A stretch of 64,000 nucleotides of DNA from Limnephilus marmoratus (GCA_917880885.1 OU862910.1:13528710-13592709), one strand, 5' to 3'. Numbered from the stretch's first letter, positions 42,365 to 52,897 are shown. A program made the numbers and translations. Notes: generated from the sequence alone by a model not told the origin.

Positions 42365-42760
42365 CCTATTTTGTGAATATCGCACAAGAGTCCCAGCAGC
42401 CACCAACCGTCTGAAGCGATTGAGACTACGGCATCACTAAGCGAGGTTGGGGGGACAGGAAGAAGATGGGAAAGAGAGAGGTTGGGAAGTACCTGGCTAT
42501 TCAGATCTGGTCAACAAACATGGCCAAATCCATTTCAAGCAACGTTTCAATTTTGGATATTGATCTTACACGAGCGCGATACTTGAATATATTCCACTCT
42601 GGAGCGTGCCGCAAATACAATATATAAATTATTTTGAAAAGAATAAAGGTAGATTAATACAAATTATTCAAATAAAATTTACTTTCGCACGCCGGAGATT
42701 GAACTCTTGACCTCCGTATTACGAGTCAAAAGCCTTACCTCTCGGCCACAAGGCCCTCAA
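42365..42760 (-). repeat. SINE family C, copy C1 (near full length)
   Basis: On the minus strand the head (42757-42687) is tRNA-like: A box TGGCCGAGAGGTAAGGC, B box AGAGTTCAATCTCC. The body follows (GCACGCTCCAGAGTGGAA, TGGATTTGGCCATG, AGCCAGGTACTTCCC). The tail is at about 42365. The G-U-G-G-C-C-G-A-G start resembles class II (Ser/Leu) tRNAs. Confidence 0.75.
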
Positions 42761-42814
42761 ATTTGGTATCAGTTATGTTGAAAAAATACATCGAAAAGGT
42801 TTTATAAAAAGGCT

Positions 42815-43118
42815 GCACTTAATTCATTAAATGTTGGCTGAAGGAACTATCGGAAAATGAACTTACATGTATACTTAAAACATCGCCATAGAAGTTTCTG
42901 GAAAACCTTATCCAAACAATAAGTTAAACCATAGAAGTCGCTAAAAACTTATCCAAAGCATAGTCCCCCTCAGCACAGGATCTCTTAGTGAGGAGGACTA
43001 TGAATATATTTTCTATTTTTTATACCTAACATGTTTCATATAAAAATGTAAAAAATAATAAATGTATTGTTACTAAATAAAAAATTTAAAAAAAAAATCA
43101 AGAAGAATGATAAAAAAC
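42815..43118 (+). pseudogene. LINE-D copy 3, 3' fragment
   Basis: The last 26 codons of the ORF (CWLKELSENELTCILKTSP, stop at about 42893-42895), then 3' UTR, nested hairpin 42960-43001, and the shared end TTACTAAATAAAAAATTT with an A-run. It is the same subfamily as copy 2 (29213 fragment), on the opposite strand. Strongly 5'-truncated. Confidence 0.8.
42960..43001 (+). other. LINE-D 3' UTR nested hairpin, copy 3
   Basis: The outer stem ATAGTCCCCCTCA / TGAGGAGGACTAT has one mismatch. The inner stem AGG/CTC-TT region is weakened. The loop words GCACAGGA and CTTAG match the family in sense orientation. Confidence 0.8.
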
Positions 43119-43241
43119 GAGAACATTTTTTTTAATTTTTTTTTTATTTGAAATATACATACATATAACAGATTTACATAAGGAAAATACATGGTTCTTA
43201 TTAATAATTACAAATAAAATAATTTCTTGTTAATGAATCTA

Positions 43242-43282
43242 CCCAATTTAAAAGAGAAAAAATTTCTCGCGTTTAAATTGGG
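43242..43282 (-). other. LINE-H 3' UTR nested hairpin, copy 2
   Basis: The outer stem CCCAATTTAAA / TTTAAATTGGG (11 perfect pairs). The inner stem GAGAAA / TTTCTC (6 pairs). Different sequence from copy 1 but the same two-stem plan. Confidence 0.75.
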
Positions 43283-43830
43283 GAGTCGTGTCATTACAGA
43301 AAAAAGATTAAAAAAATAAGATATACTTATATATATATTTTTTTTTAAAATTAAGAAACAAATAAAACTTATGAATAAAAACAAAATATTAAATAAAGAA
43401 ATATACTAACGTAGCAGTTGCTAAATTAGATATACATGTAGTATAGATATTTTAAAAGTAATACTATACAATAGATGTAGTAAAAATAAAAATAATATTA
43501 TTGCATTTCTCTTAATAGGTAGGTGTTGAGATGGTAAGTACATATAGTTGATTCTGACAATGGGATTAACTGATAATATTGCAGGAGTAGGTACATAATG
43601 TTATTTTACGACAATAATCGCTTACATTTCAGTTCAAAAGTTGATGAAATATTTTAAGAGGATATGTGCAATCAATACATTAATTTATAAATAATTTTTT
43701 GTTAATTAATGATGGAGTTAAGTGATTAATTTTGAAATAAAGTACATAAAATTATAATTAAGACTTGATCAATTTTTACTAATTAGTACATTGTAATCAA
43801 AAAATATACGTAGAAATTCTTTCTTTGAAA

Positions 43831-44280
43831 TTAAAACTTATAATTAGTGTTTGGTTGATCAAGCAGTTGTTTAATTAGTGATTTAAAGACTTTATAATTT
43901 TCTTCGGATTTGATTTTATATGGGAGGGCATTAAAAAATTTTATACCTTGATAAGTATAATGTTGTTGAAAAGCACTCGTATTAAATTTAGGGATTTCTA
44001 GATTACCACGTGATCTTGAACGGTTACTTATTTTTGTGATTGTTGTTGTAGAATTAAAATGATCTTTGTGTGTTTGTAACAGAGTATTCTTTTTGAAAAT
44101 TTTATTTAAACTGAGTACCCTAAAAGAATTAAATAGTTGTATTGTTGGAAATAAAGATGGTTTACGTGTGATAACTTTTAGAATCAACCTCTGTACCCTT
44201 TCTACAGGTTGGAGGTTAGTTAATGTAATACCTATGGAGTCTTGTCACCCAATATATAATTTATATATACTTTTGAATGT
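43831..44280 (-). pseudogene. LINE-H ORF2 C-terminal fragment
   Basis: Reads GWQDSIGITLTNLQPVERVQ and RLILKVITRKPSLFPTIQLF, then FNSFRVLSLNKIFKKNTLL, IPKFNTSAFQQHYTYQGIKF and FNALPYKIKSEENYKVFKSL to the stop at 43831. The 'P.E.VQRLI.K.I..KPS..PT.QLF' and 'YTYQG..FN.LP..I' blocks match 37076-37997, so this is the same group. The palm domain is missing. The 3' two-thirds is open (118 codons from 44187). Confidence 0.75.
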
Positions 44281-44390
44281 AGCTATAACTTTGTGGTTAT
44301 CCATTATAGATAAACGAAACAATTTAACTTTGTTTGAACCACTTTAATATTTGAGTAAATAAAATAAATAAATAAAATAAAGACCATAAA

Positions 44391-44738
44391 TTGACTAATT
44401 CCGGAATATATAAACTCAAATATAATGATTGTCCCTCATTTTATATTGGAAAAACAACTGGTAATTTTGAAATCAGAATCAAAGAACATTTAAGGTGTCT
44501 TAATAATAATAATTTTTCTGAGTTCGCTAACCATATAATTGAAAATAACTATAGTTTTGAAAAAAATACAGGGATAAATATTCTTCATATTAATCATAAA
44601 GGAAAACGTTCAGATAACTTAGAAGCCTTGGAAATAATAAATCCCTTAAAAATAATGAATCGATTATCAACAAACAAAAAAATATTATCTTATAGCCCAA
44701 TCATGGATTTATTCCCCTACCCACCCACTCTTAATTAA
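44391..44738 (+). CDS. GIY-YIG endonuclease domain of a Penelope-like element (partial ORF)
   Basis: 115 codons. TNSGIYKLKYNDC opens the domain with GIY, followed after 11 residues by SFYIGKTTGNFEIRIKEHLR, giving the YIG partner, the conserved Arg and the EH motif of the GIY-YIG nuclease fold. Further on, FANHIIENNYSF and the acidic DNLEALEI (Glu candidate for metal binding) fit the family. It ends DLFPYPPTLN, stop. In complete Penelope-like elements this follows the reverse transcriptase in one ORF and makes the target nick; the RT is absent here. The frame is intact, unlike the homologue at 39620-39935, and all signature residues are present. The true upstream limit is the insertion edge near 44355. 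Confidence 0.85.
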   Translation: MTNSGIYKLKYNDCPSFYIGKTTGNFEIRIKEHLRCLNNNNFSEFANHIIENNYSFEKNTGINILHINHKGKRSDNLEALEIINPLKIMNRLSTNKKILSYSPIMDLFPYPPTLN

Positions 44739-44822
44739 TACCTAGCAACAGCTCCGCCCCTATCATAATAATACATTGTTCCCATCCATATTTCAAAACT
44801 GTCAAATCAGTATACATTTGCC

Positions 44823-44860
44823 CTGAAGAAGGAACGGTCGTTCTGAAACCGGTCGGATTT
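44823..44860 (+). ncRNA. Hammerhead-ribozyme-like core in Penelope-like tail
   Basis: CTGAAGA, then stem II GGAAC/GTTCT (5 pairs with a G-U) closed by GGTC, then GAAAC and CCGGTC. ACCGGT is self-complementary, as in the minimal hammerheads of Penelope-like elements that are thought to work as dimers. The cleavage site would follow GGTC (44854). Stem I is short (CC/GG). Confidence 0.6.
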
Positions 44861-44939
44861 ACTCAAATATAAAAGTGGTTCAATCAAAGTTAAATTGTTT
44901 CATTTATATATAATTTATATATTATTTTTAAATGAATAA

Positions 44940-45025
44940 ATTGTTAAATAAAACAAATTAATGAAATAAAATTTACTTTGATTTGAATTCGCGAGATCCT
45001 TACCTCTCGGCCACGTAGGCCATTA
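44940..45025 (-). repeat. SINE family C, head fragment, copy C6
   Basis: AATAAAATTTACTTTG, ATTTGAATTCGCGA and CCTTACCTCTCGGCCAC match the C1 head, with about 20 bp deleted between the B box and the A box. Confidence 0.6.
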
Positions 45026-46015
45026 CCTATCTCAGAAGTAGCTTTAAGCTTTAAATATGTTAATTGAAATGAAGCATAGATCTGATTAGATGGTACAAAA
45101 GCTGAAACTACAGCAGATATTGGATCAAGTATTGAATTGTGTGTGCTTATCATATAATAAAAATGTTGACATAATATCGTTCGCCTTTAATAAAACGATG
45201 CTTTCAAGAGATTTTCTTTTAAGTTATAATGATTCAGTTTCTACGTACTCCGGTTTTCATTTGTTCGCTTTGTACGGAGAAACTCAATTCGATACGTGGA
45301 ATGAGGGATTACTACGGAAGGAAACCGCTATACCGACACTACACAATGTTCTCAGTTAAACAAACAGTGAGGGGAAAAATCGCTTTTCCGTTCAGTTTTG
45401 CGTCCTGCTGTAATCCTGATAGGAGCGATCGGAGCTAAAAAGCGAAACCTCTGAGCCAGAAAGGTAAATATCAAAGGAAATCCGAAAATTTCCTCCGTGT
45501 ACGCGATTTCCTTTTAGTCCGTCCAGGAAGCTTTCTCCGCCGTTGCTCGAAGCCCTCTGTTTGTTGTAAAAAGTCATCGGCAGAATATTGGAAACTGCAG
45601 CGAACTGCACAATAAAAACGGCACGCAAGAATGGGGTGCCGAGCAATTTTCTATTTTTTGCGTTATATCTTTTATACATCCTAATAAGCAATCGTCTGGG
45701 GGCGAGGGAAGACGGCACTAGTAGTATTCCTGTCGTGTAGATTGTATAGAAACGGAAAATGAGATTTTTATGATTTTATCAATAAAAAGAGAACATGATG
45801 TCAGGACCGTAAAACACTGCAGCTTGCCCTCGATATTACGCGAGGAGATAAAACCGGATTTATTCGAAGAAACTAGGGTTTGCTAATCTTCTTCATTTTT
45901 CATTTCTCGCGGGATTGCGGAATAGAATTTTAGAAATGTCGCGGAATACCGCATATTTTTTTTTTAATTACGGGTGTTAATTGCAATTAATCCAACATTT
46001 CATTAAAACACATTT
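45026..46015. other. No gene assigned; GC-richer 45390-45730
   Basis: A 108-codon minus frame (45718-45392) covers the GC-richer block and begins MPSSLAPRRLLIRMYKRYN. I recognise no domain, and no splice or promoter signal supports it. Elsewhere AT-rich. Confidence 0.3.
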
Positions 46016-46019
46016 GTTT

Positions 46020-46176
46020 TATATGATTATGGCATGAAGGTGGTAGGGAGTAGAAGAAAGAGGAAAAGAGGAAAAAGGGGAATTACCTGGCTAATCAGAA
46101 AGTATCTTCCACTCTGGAACATGCTGATTTATGTTTAATGAATAGTTGAGAAATAATAATCAAATCAAATTAACTT
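46020..46176 (-). repeat. SINE family C, copy C4, 3' half
   Basis: GGCATGAAGGTGGTAGGGAG, ATTACCTGGCTAATCAGA and GTATCTTCCACTCTGGAAC match the C2 body. It ends at the hAT-like terminus, and its missing head is found on the far side at 47764-47832. Confidence 0.7.
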
Positions 46177-47762
46177 CGGGGCTGGGCAAAATACATGCTT
46201 TACTGTAATTACAATACAAATGACGAAATACTTTTTCGCAAGTATTTAAAATATGAAATCCAAAATACTTTCAAGTCGTGTATTTGAAATACTAAATACA
46301 AAATACAGTATTTTAACCATTTTTTAAATTTCAAATACAAATTACAAAATACGTTTGGTTTTGGTAGAACCTTTGGTTGCAATAAATTGTTGTAAGTGCC
46401 CTGATCTAAGGGTGCGTTTCCATAGAATCAAGGCTGAGCAGAGTGAAACAGAGACGTGCAGAAATTGACCAATCATATTGCTCAGAAGACACATCTCGTC
46501 TCCGCTCCACTTGTAAAGTTTTGTGGTATAGGACTTAGGTGTTAGATAATAATAATAATTATTATAATAATACTAGCTGCTTCCCGGCATGCTTTGCAAT
46601 ACCATATTCAAAGAAATAAATTGTTTTTCCCTGCATGTCCTTTCCCGTGCGTCCCGTTCCCCTCCCGCATCCCCTTCCCCATCTGTGTTTCTCTTGCACC
46701 TTCCCCGCCTAAGCTCCACCGTCCCACCAACCCCTCTCCCGCATTCCAAATATTCGTTCCCAGTACATTCAGTTTTCAAACAACTCGCGTGCCAGCTATT
46801 ACAATTTTTTTATTCAAATTTTCATTTTTCACATATTACAAATATTCATTTTTGTATATTATAAGAACAACCAATCAAATCTGGTACCTAACATAGGAAG
46901 GTACATATTTAAAATATCTATAATTTAAAAAATCCATAGACAATTCTTTTGTGAAAAAAAAATAGCTGCTTATTAAATTCAATTTCGAACTGTCAAACGT
47001 GCGAAGTTAAAATAGTCGTTAAGTTTTCTGAAATTATCGAATTTTTTGCGTAATTTTATTATTTTTTTTTCCGTAAGAACCTTCTACAAAGTATTAGAAA
47101 ACTAAAAAAAATGAACGAAATAGGTTAAGTCGTTCTGAAGTTATTGCGTGACCAAGGGAAACGAGGATTCATTTTTACATATAGATGACATTTGTATAGC
47201 GCAGTTTTGTGTTATTTTACTTCAAGTGCGCTCTACAGTAATTAACTTAAAAATAATCTAGTATTCAGTCAAAATATTTCTATAGTACTTGATCTAATAC
47301 TACGATTCAAAAATGTACAAAACAAATCAATGACAAGTATAATATAATTTGATACACAATGTACAATAACAGGGCTATTACAGCACAGGATAATAATAAT
47401 AACTAGCATGACATAAAAAAAATGTACAGTACATTATAAAGGAATAATAAGAGAAATACAAATGATCATTAGTAAGAGTGCTATAGCACAGGACAATGGG
47501 ACAATAGTACATGATTCTAGCATTTTTAGTCTATGTACTATCTATATCAGTTTATTTTTCATTATCATTTTTAAGATCGCTAAAAGTATTTCAAAATGAA
47601 TTTTGAAGCCATAAGTATTTGAAATACAAATTGCAAAATAGATTAGCAGCAGGTAATTGAAATTCCAATTACAAAATACATTTTTAGAAAGTAATTGAAA
47701 TACAAATACAAAATACGTATTTGTATTTCAATTACAACTAATTCAAATACTAACCAGCCCTG
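46177..47762. mobile_element. hAT-like non-autonomous element, ~1.6 kb, composite
   Basis: Left end CGGGGCTGGGCAAAATA; right end, inverted, CAGGGCTGGTTAGTA (hAT-type C-A-G-G-G start). Both subterminal regions consist of AAATACAAATAC / GTATTTGAAAT words (46200-46365 and 47585-47750), typical of a widespread hAT MITE type. The interior contains a Helitron-like end (E3) and non-coding sequence. No 8-bp target duplication is recognisable. No transposase frame. Confidence 0.65.
46573..46900 (-). mobile_element. Helitron-like element E3 (right limit uncertain)
   Basis: CTAG at 46573-46576, preceded by A, then GCTGCTTCCCGGCATGC with a GGCAT/ATACC terminal hairpin, a C-rich tract (46640-46740) and CATTCAGTTTTCAAACA, CGTGCCAGCTATTACAA as in E1/E2. 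The TC end is not identifiable. Confidence 0.65.
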
Positions 47763-47763
47763 C

Positions 47764-47832
47764 CTGGAATTGATCCCATGATCGTCGGTTTGTGAGTCGA
47801 AAGCCTTACCCCTTTGACCACGAAGGTCCCCA
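47764..47832 (-). repeat. SINE family C, copy C4, tRNA-like head
   Basis: On the minus strand: A box TGGTCAAAGGGGTAAGGC, then B box ATCATGGGATCAATTCC-type sequence. It completes the half-SINE at 46020-46176. Confidence 0.65.
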
Positions 47833-48770
47833 AAATTGGAGGACCTCGTCTGTGCAAACTTTGACAGCTTATTTTAACCTGCTGTGTTCTTTGAAAGAGA
47901 TAACATTTTAACCATGTTTGACTTAAGCGATGTTTATAGATCTAAATAGGATGGCACTTCCCAATCTTCTCCTTTTTCCTTCGTTTCCAACATTTTTTCC
48001 TTAAATCTGATGCAATAGTTCGGATCAATTAAAACAAATAAAAAGTGGATGCAAAGTACAAAGTTTTTTAGTACCGTTATTAGCATACCCCTAAATTCCC
48101 CGGATACCTTTACAATATCGAAACTTCCAGTTAATATCACGCGTAGAACTAACAAGTAGTGTCTAACAACAGTATCGTGGTTTAATTAAGGCAAGACGTC
48201 AACGATAAATTATCGTTACATCACAAGTACCTCCTAAATAGTGAAACTTTGGGGAATGGTATCATGGAATATTCCGGGCGAAAGTCATCTTATATAGGTA
48301 TTAGGGAAAACAACAAGCAAATTATATTCTACGAATGCCTGGAAAATTATATTCACAAAGTAAGATGTTATGAATATAACATTGAGTCTAGAAGTTTCTG
48401 CTAAAGAAATTACTAGTGAGGCCTAGGAACGATTATAAAAGCAATTTGATTGCCACTTTTCCATGATTTTGTTCGTTATTTTGGCACGCTTTTTTGGGAA
48501 ACATCATTTCTGCATCAAAAAAAATCGTTGTTGTGTCTGTGGGTAACTCTGTTTTAATGATCAATGACCAAATTGGAAATGATTGTGGGAAAGATTCAGA
48601 GAAGTGATAAAGTAGCCATAAAAGTTATTTTATTAATTAATAGTTATTCTAGAAGTATTTGAAATGCGTAATATTCAAGTAGTTTACTAACATTCGAAAG
48701 ATGACTTTCTGATCGTCTTTTGATCCTGAAGCATTTTTAAAAATTAATATCAGATTCACAAATTATGATA
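47833..48770. other. No gene seen
   Basis: AT-rich sequence without recognised elements. Confidence 0.5.
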
Positions 48771-48772
48771 AC

Positions 48773-49763
48773 TTTAGCTCCATCCAGGAGGCCCCGAGGA
48801 AAATAATTTCCATCAGGGTCTTTGTCATGTTAAGATATGCTGTGTGGAGGGTCTTTTAAGGAAATAGAGGAGAGGAAGTTCTGGAAAGGAAAAAAGTGTG
48901 AGGGGTGGGTAGGAATCTGGGGGTCAGTGTGTCCAGTCCTCCGAATGTATGCGGTGGAAGGGGATTGGTCGAGATAGTTTGGATGGAGAGGTCAAAAGGC
49001 CTCCCTTAACCAGGATCTCTCGATCTAGCCCTCCACACAGAAGGTGGACAGACGTATCCGCTGCCAAGACCACGACAAACCTTATTCCATGAACCCTTGC
49101 ACCCCTGCTAAGTCAAAATACGAACTACTTGGAGTGACTTACAGCAGAGGTATTGGTTATCCAAAAAATATCAGAGTGTGCAATTCACTGAAACCTTCAG
49201 AAAACTAAAGTAGACAAGAGCGGTGAGACTATGAAGCTCTTTTTTTATCAATGTAAAGGTTAATTTTTTCCATATTTTTGTCATCGAATTCCAGCGCACC
49301 GTTTCCCACACGTTTGGTCATCTTATTAGTATTTGTGATTTCTTCTTCGGAGTCGCTAAATGTCGCTTTTTGTGTTTTCTTTTGCCTGTTGATTTTGGGT
49401 GGTTTGCAGATTGGATATTGATTTTACAAAAATATATATATATATATTTTTTTTTTTTTTATTTCATGTGATTCAATCGTTAGTTTGCTAAATGTCTGCA
49501 GAGGTTCATCAGGTCCTTTATACTACACCAAAGTAGACTTGGGTGGATTAATCGTATTATATTGCAACCGGGTACCGTGAAATAAATAAATATTTTATTG
49601 CTATCTCATTCTATCAGTGGCTGAATCCTATAGATGTAGGTGTTTGTCACTTTTTAGTGTCGCTCGTTTCAGTTTCATCGAGTTTCAAATCACAACGGTG
49701 CTAAAGAATTTTTCACTTCAATAAATGGTTCATATGGCGGCGGTACCCATATTTCCCAAATTA
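48773..49763 (-). repeat. SINE family A, copy A5, split by B5
   Basis: Minus-strand sense. 48773-49164 carries the LINE-F-like tail (CTCCATCCAGGAGGCCCCGA, CTGTGTGGAGGG) and body. The head's last ~40 bp (GGTTCATATGGCGGCGGTAC, TTTCCCAAATT) are at 49726-49763, beyond the family B insertion. Confidence 0.75.
49171..49719 (-). mobile_element. Family B element, long form, copy B5 (nested in A5)
   Basis: Minus orientation. It begins (plus strand) TATCAGAGTGTGCAATTCAC and ends AAAGAATTTTTCACTTC. Degenerate tRNA-like middle at about 49490-49530. The flanks AAAAAA/AATAAA are compatible with a ~6-bp target duplication. Because A is interrupted exactly here, the B boundaries are real element ends. Confidence 0.8.
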
Positions 49764-50152
49764 TTATTATTTTTTTACATGAATACCGCTATAGAATCCC
49801 AACTGCTCCCGTCTGGAGCCAGTGGGACTATGGCATCCCCAATTGGGGTATGTTATGAGGCTGAAGGCAGTGGGGAGGGGAAGGAGATGGGGAAGAGGAA
49901 GATGGGGAAGTACCTGGCTATTCAGATCTAGTCACCAAACACGGCAGAAGCCATTTCAAGCAATGTTTCAATTCTGAATGGTGGTCTTACACCAGGGCGA
50001 TACTGAGAGTATCTTCCATTCTGCAACGTGCCGCAAATATACTATATATTATTTTAAATGAATAAATTTGAAATACACAAATTAATAAATAAAATTTATT
50101 TGCCACGCCGGGATTCGATCCCGCGACCTTCGAAATGCGAGTCAAGCGCCTT
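49764..50152 (-). repeat. SINE family C, copy C2
   Basis: Tail (T-run on plus) at 49764-49778, then GCTATAGAATCCCAACTG, GGAAGTACCTGGCTATTCAG, ATCTTCCATTCTGCAACG and the tRNA-like head with B box GGGATTCGATCCC (50110-50122). The A-box half of the head is cut at 50152. Confidence 0.75.
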
Positions 50153-50153
50153 C

Positions 50154-50186
50154 AATCCATGCATAGCGCGTCGTTATGCATGGATT
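50154..50186. other. 12-bp perfect hairpin at SINE C2 break
   Basis: AATCCATGCATA and TATGCATGGATT pair around a 9-base GC-rich loop, exactly where the SINE head is interrupted. Confidence 0.7.
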
Positions 50187-50189
50187 AAA

Positions 50190-51895
50190 AATAAAATATG
50201 CTGTATTTTATATTAAAAACGATTAGCACGATTTCATAATAATTAGAGTAAAATGTACGGAAATTCTGGTACTAAACGGTTTTCCTAAAACATCTTTAAA
50301 CGATTGTTGTTGTTTCTTATTGTTCTTAGATATCAATTTGAAACTTGTGCCAGCTTAGGCTCCTACGTGGAACACTGAATATGAGAATCGAGGTTTAAAA
50401 GCACGTTGTGGATTTGGTGTGTTTCTTCATTGTAATACTTTTAAATTTTAACTGCCCACTCTTCTTACCACGCATTGAATTGAATAGATATATTTCTCTT
50501 TTATTTTTAAGTATGCAAAATTCATCATAATAAGCCTTTGCATTATATTCTTTATTGCAATAAGTCTTTTGACGGTTTAGCTGTCTATACGCTACTCGGA
50601 TCACATGGTATCGGTTTACAAGAAGTGCCGAAAGAACGCCAAAGCGGTTCGGCTAGGTCATCAAATCGCGGCAGCCCGCCAGACCAAAACTTGCTTTCCA
50701 GTTATAAGGACGTGTGTCCTCTTAAACTATATTTGTAAAGTACTAAACAACAATAAACAATGCAGAATAGTACCAAATGGAGATTTTGGCCCAGTACAAA
50801 AAAAATATAGTTTTCCAAATATACCTTGGTGAAGACTACAGAAATACTTTACAGCTTCTGAGAAACAATACAGAAATCTCTTTTCTTCCACGTGTGTTTA
50901 ACATGATAAATAAATTATTCAGTGTGGAAAAAATATTAATTTAAAATTTGTAAACATTTCACATTCGCCTTCTACTAACTACGAGTATGTTTTATAGTTT
51001 ATGGCAAAGTCCGGTTGTGAGTCGACCACTTTGAATTTAGTTTATTATTTTTTTTTCTAAATTTTAATTTCAGTTTTTAATATTAGTGCGTTGTCTCTAA
51101 TATTCGTATTTACATATGTTTCCATCTTCCTCTTTTTGGGCGGGTATTCCACGCCCTGTCCGCTTTTAATGTCTTAAACGAAATGTCAGTTTTACGAAAA
51201 CTTATTTAAATTTATTATAACGTGTTATTACCGCTTCACAATTAAAGCTCAATAAATGAAACATTTCTGAACGTAGCCGAATACTAAAAACTGTTTTAGA
51301 AAGGATACAAAATAAGCTTTCAAATTGTTGTATTACAAATAAATATTAACATTTGTAAATATTAAAATTTAGAATGCAAACATTAAAAAAAATGTAAAAA
51401 TGACTCACGTGATGTTTTTATGTGAAAATGGCACTAAAATCACAGGTTATGTAAAAAAAAAAACTTATTCTATTTTTTAAATGTATAATAAACAATTTTG
51501 TCACCTCACTTTTTTAACATTTCATACAAAATATTTGATAAAAATTAACAATATCCAGCGGTCCGTAGGAGTTTTGGCGGGTAAAATACATGTCAACCGT
51601 ATGGCCATCGTATGGTTGACAGAATAGGTCTTTTTTCGTATTTCTATGGAAAACTTGAATAGAGATGTACAGCTTGATCCACTATCGACCTTTTACTTTT
51701 TGTTTTAGGGATGTCACTAAAACAATAACGGAGTTACAACGATTCCTGTGGAGACACACGCGTTGACGTGTAAACACGCTTATTGTACTTGACTGCTATT
51801 GTCATTTTAACGCGTATATCTGCTTACGTTGCTGACCGGTTGACAAAATTTTAACTTACCTAAATATATAAATACATTTCCTAAATTCGCTTAAT
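50190..51895. other. No gene seen over ~1.7 kb
   Basis: AT-rich sequence. Small overlapping frames at 50538-50832 have slightly higher GC but no recognisable product. Confidence 0.45.
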
Positions 51896-51899
51896 AAAT

Positions 51900-52146
51900 T
51901 CACATACGTGTCTGTTCCATAACAAATGATGTTTGTCTACGATTACATTTTTTATTGTGTATAATTATTTCAATGTTTAGGTAAATTCTAAAATTATTTA
52001 TTGAGAAGGGAATATAAAGTTGTTTTATAGTGTAATCTTTATGATTTATATAATATATTAAAAAAAAAACAAATTTCCTTTCTGGGATTTGAACTCCCGA
52101 ACTCTGGGTCTAGACGGAACCAACCGCTCTGACACGGAGATCGTCT
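51900..52146 (-). repeat. tRNA-derived SINE (single copy here)
   Basis: Minus-strand head 52145-52083: A box TGTCAGAGCGGTTGG, B box GGGAGTTCAAATCCC. The body continues downward as AT-rich sequence after an A-rich junction at 52060-52070. The 3' limit is not defined. Confidence 0.6.
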
Positions 52147-52694
52147 AAAACTTTACATTTCGTATTGAAGATAAGGTTTGAGTTGATATTAAAAAAAACT
52201 CCAATTTTGCAAAGTTTTCCCGTTAGTAGCAACCTACTTTCTAATGTCTCAATCTACATGGAAATGGATACTTACAAGACTAAAATAAAAATTCGTTGGA
52301 CATCTGAACTTTGCAAACTTTATTTTACAGCATTGACTTTACCGCTCCAAGTTCATCTGCGCAATAAGAAGTTCCATCTATTATTGGCACAGATCTGATG
52401 CACTAAAAACGTACTCTCTTGGCACACATACATAGAGACGGGAATGCAATTGAATTCCGACCAAGATTCTCTCGAATTCCTCGCATAGAATGCATTGCCA
52501 AAATGCTGGGAGTTATGAATTGGGAATTGTTTGGATAACTTGCTATTTGCTCTAGTCGTCCACAGATATCGCTGTTAGAAAGGCGAACTTTGAATTCGGA
52601 ACAGTAGTTGCGAAGTGCGGGAATTCGTGTACGAGGCTCCGGCAGCAGGGCCGAAGCCCGACATTTTGGCGTTTGGGGGACACTTATGATATCC
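52147..52694. other. No gene seen
   Basis: No recognisable coding or repeat content. The 97-codon minus frame at 52696-52403 is not recognisable. Confidence 0.45.
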
Positions 52695-52897
52695 AATTGT
52701 TTTTATAAGAACAACTCTCTTTTTATACTTTTGAAGTTTATTCCCATCAATGTAATACATAATGTAATAAGAAGATAACACTAAAAACCTAAACGAAAAT
52801 ATGAAATAGAACAAGATACAGAAAAAAATATTTGTTACATTGATAGGAATAACCTTCAAAAGTATAAAAAAAAGAGATTTGTTCTTAGAAAAAAATT
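52695..52897. mobile_element. Palindromic element made of two SINE K tails
   Basis: The arms of about 65 bp are inverted (TAAGAACAACTCTCTTTTTA, CTTTTGAAG, CATCAATGTAA mirrored at the right). Each arm matches the SINE K tail at 13385-13430, and the middle contains CTATTTCATATTTTCGTTTA (minus strand), the SINE K body word also at 53515. So this could be a SINE K copy whose tRNA head has been replaced by an inverted second tail. Confidence 0.65.

Larger units (their letters stand above)
43125..44295 (-). mobile_element. LINE-H copy 2, 5'-truncated
   Basis: Minus-strand element: A-rich tail at 43125-43148, long 3' UTR with a nested hairpin (43242-43282), coding fragment 44270-43831. Its 5' side is cut where the Penelope-like element begins. 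Confidence 0.75.
44305..44915 (+). mobile_element. Penelope-like element 3' part with hammerhead-like motif
   Basis: A GIY-YIG coding part (44391-44738) is followed by a hammerhead-like core (CTGAAGA 44823-44829, GAAAC 44845-44849, CCGGTC 44849-44854) and a tail to about 44915. At the other end, 44306-44352 (AACAATTTAACTTTG, TTGAACCACTTTAATATTTG) is an inverted copy of the tail 44862-44908, stopping before the hammerhead. The plan is the same as in 39460-40003: antisense tail, endonuclease, sense hammerhead and tail. Confidence 0.8.

Noticed and set aside
45392..45718. 108-codon minus-strand frame as a gene
   Set aside because: No promoter, splice or domain evidence; kept only as a GC-rich block.
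46177..47762. Confirmed 8-bp hAT target duplication
   Set aside because: Flanks ATTAACTT and CCTGGAAT do not match, so the superfamily rests on the end sequence and subterminal words only.
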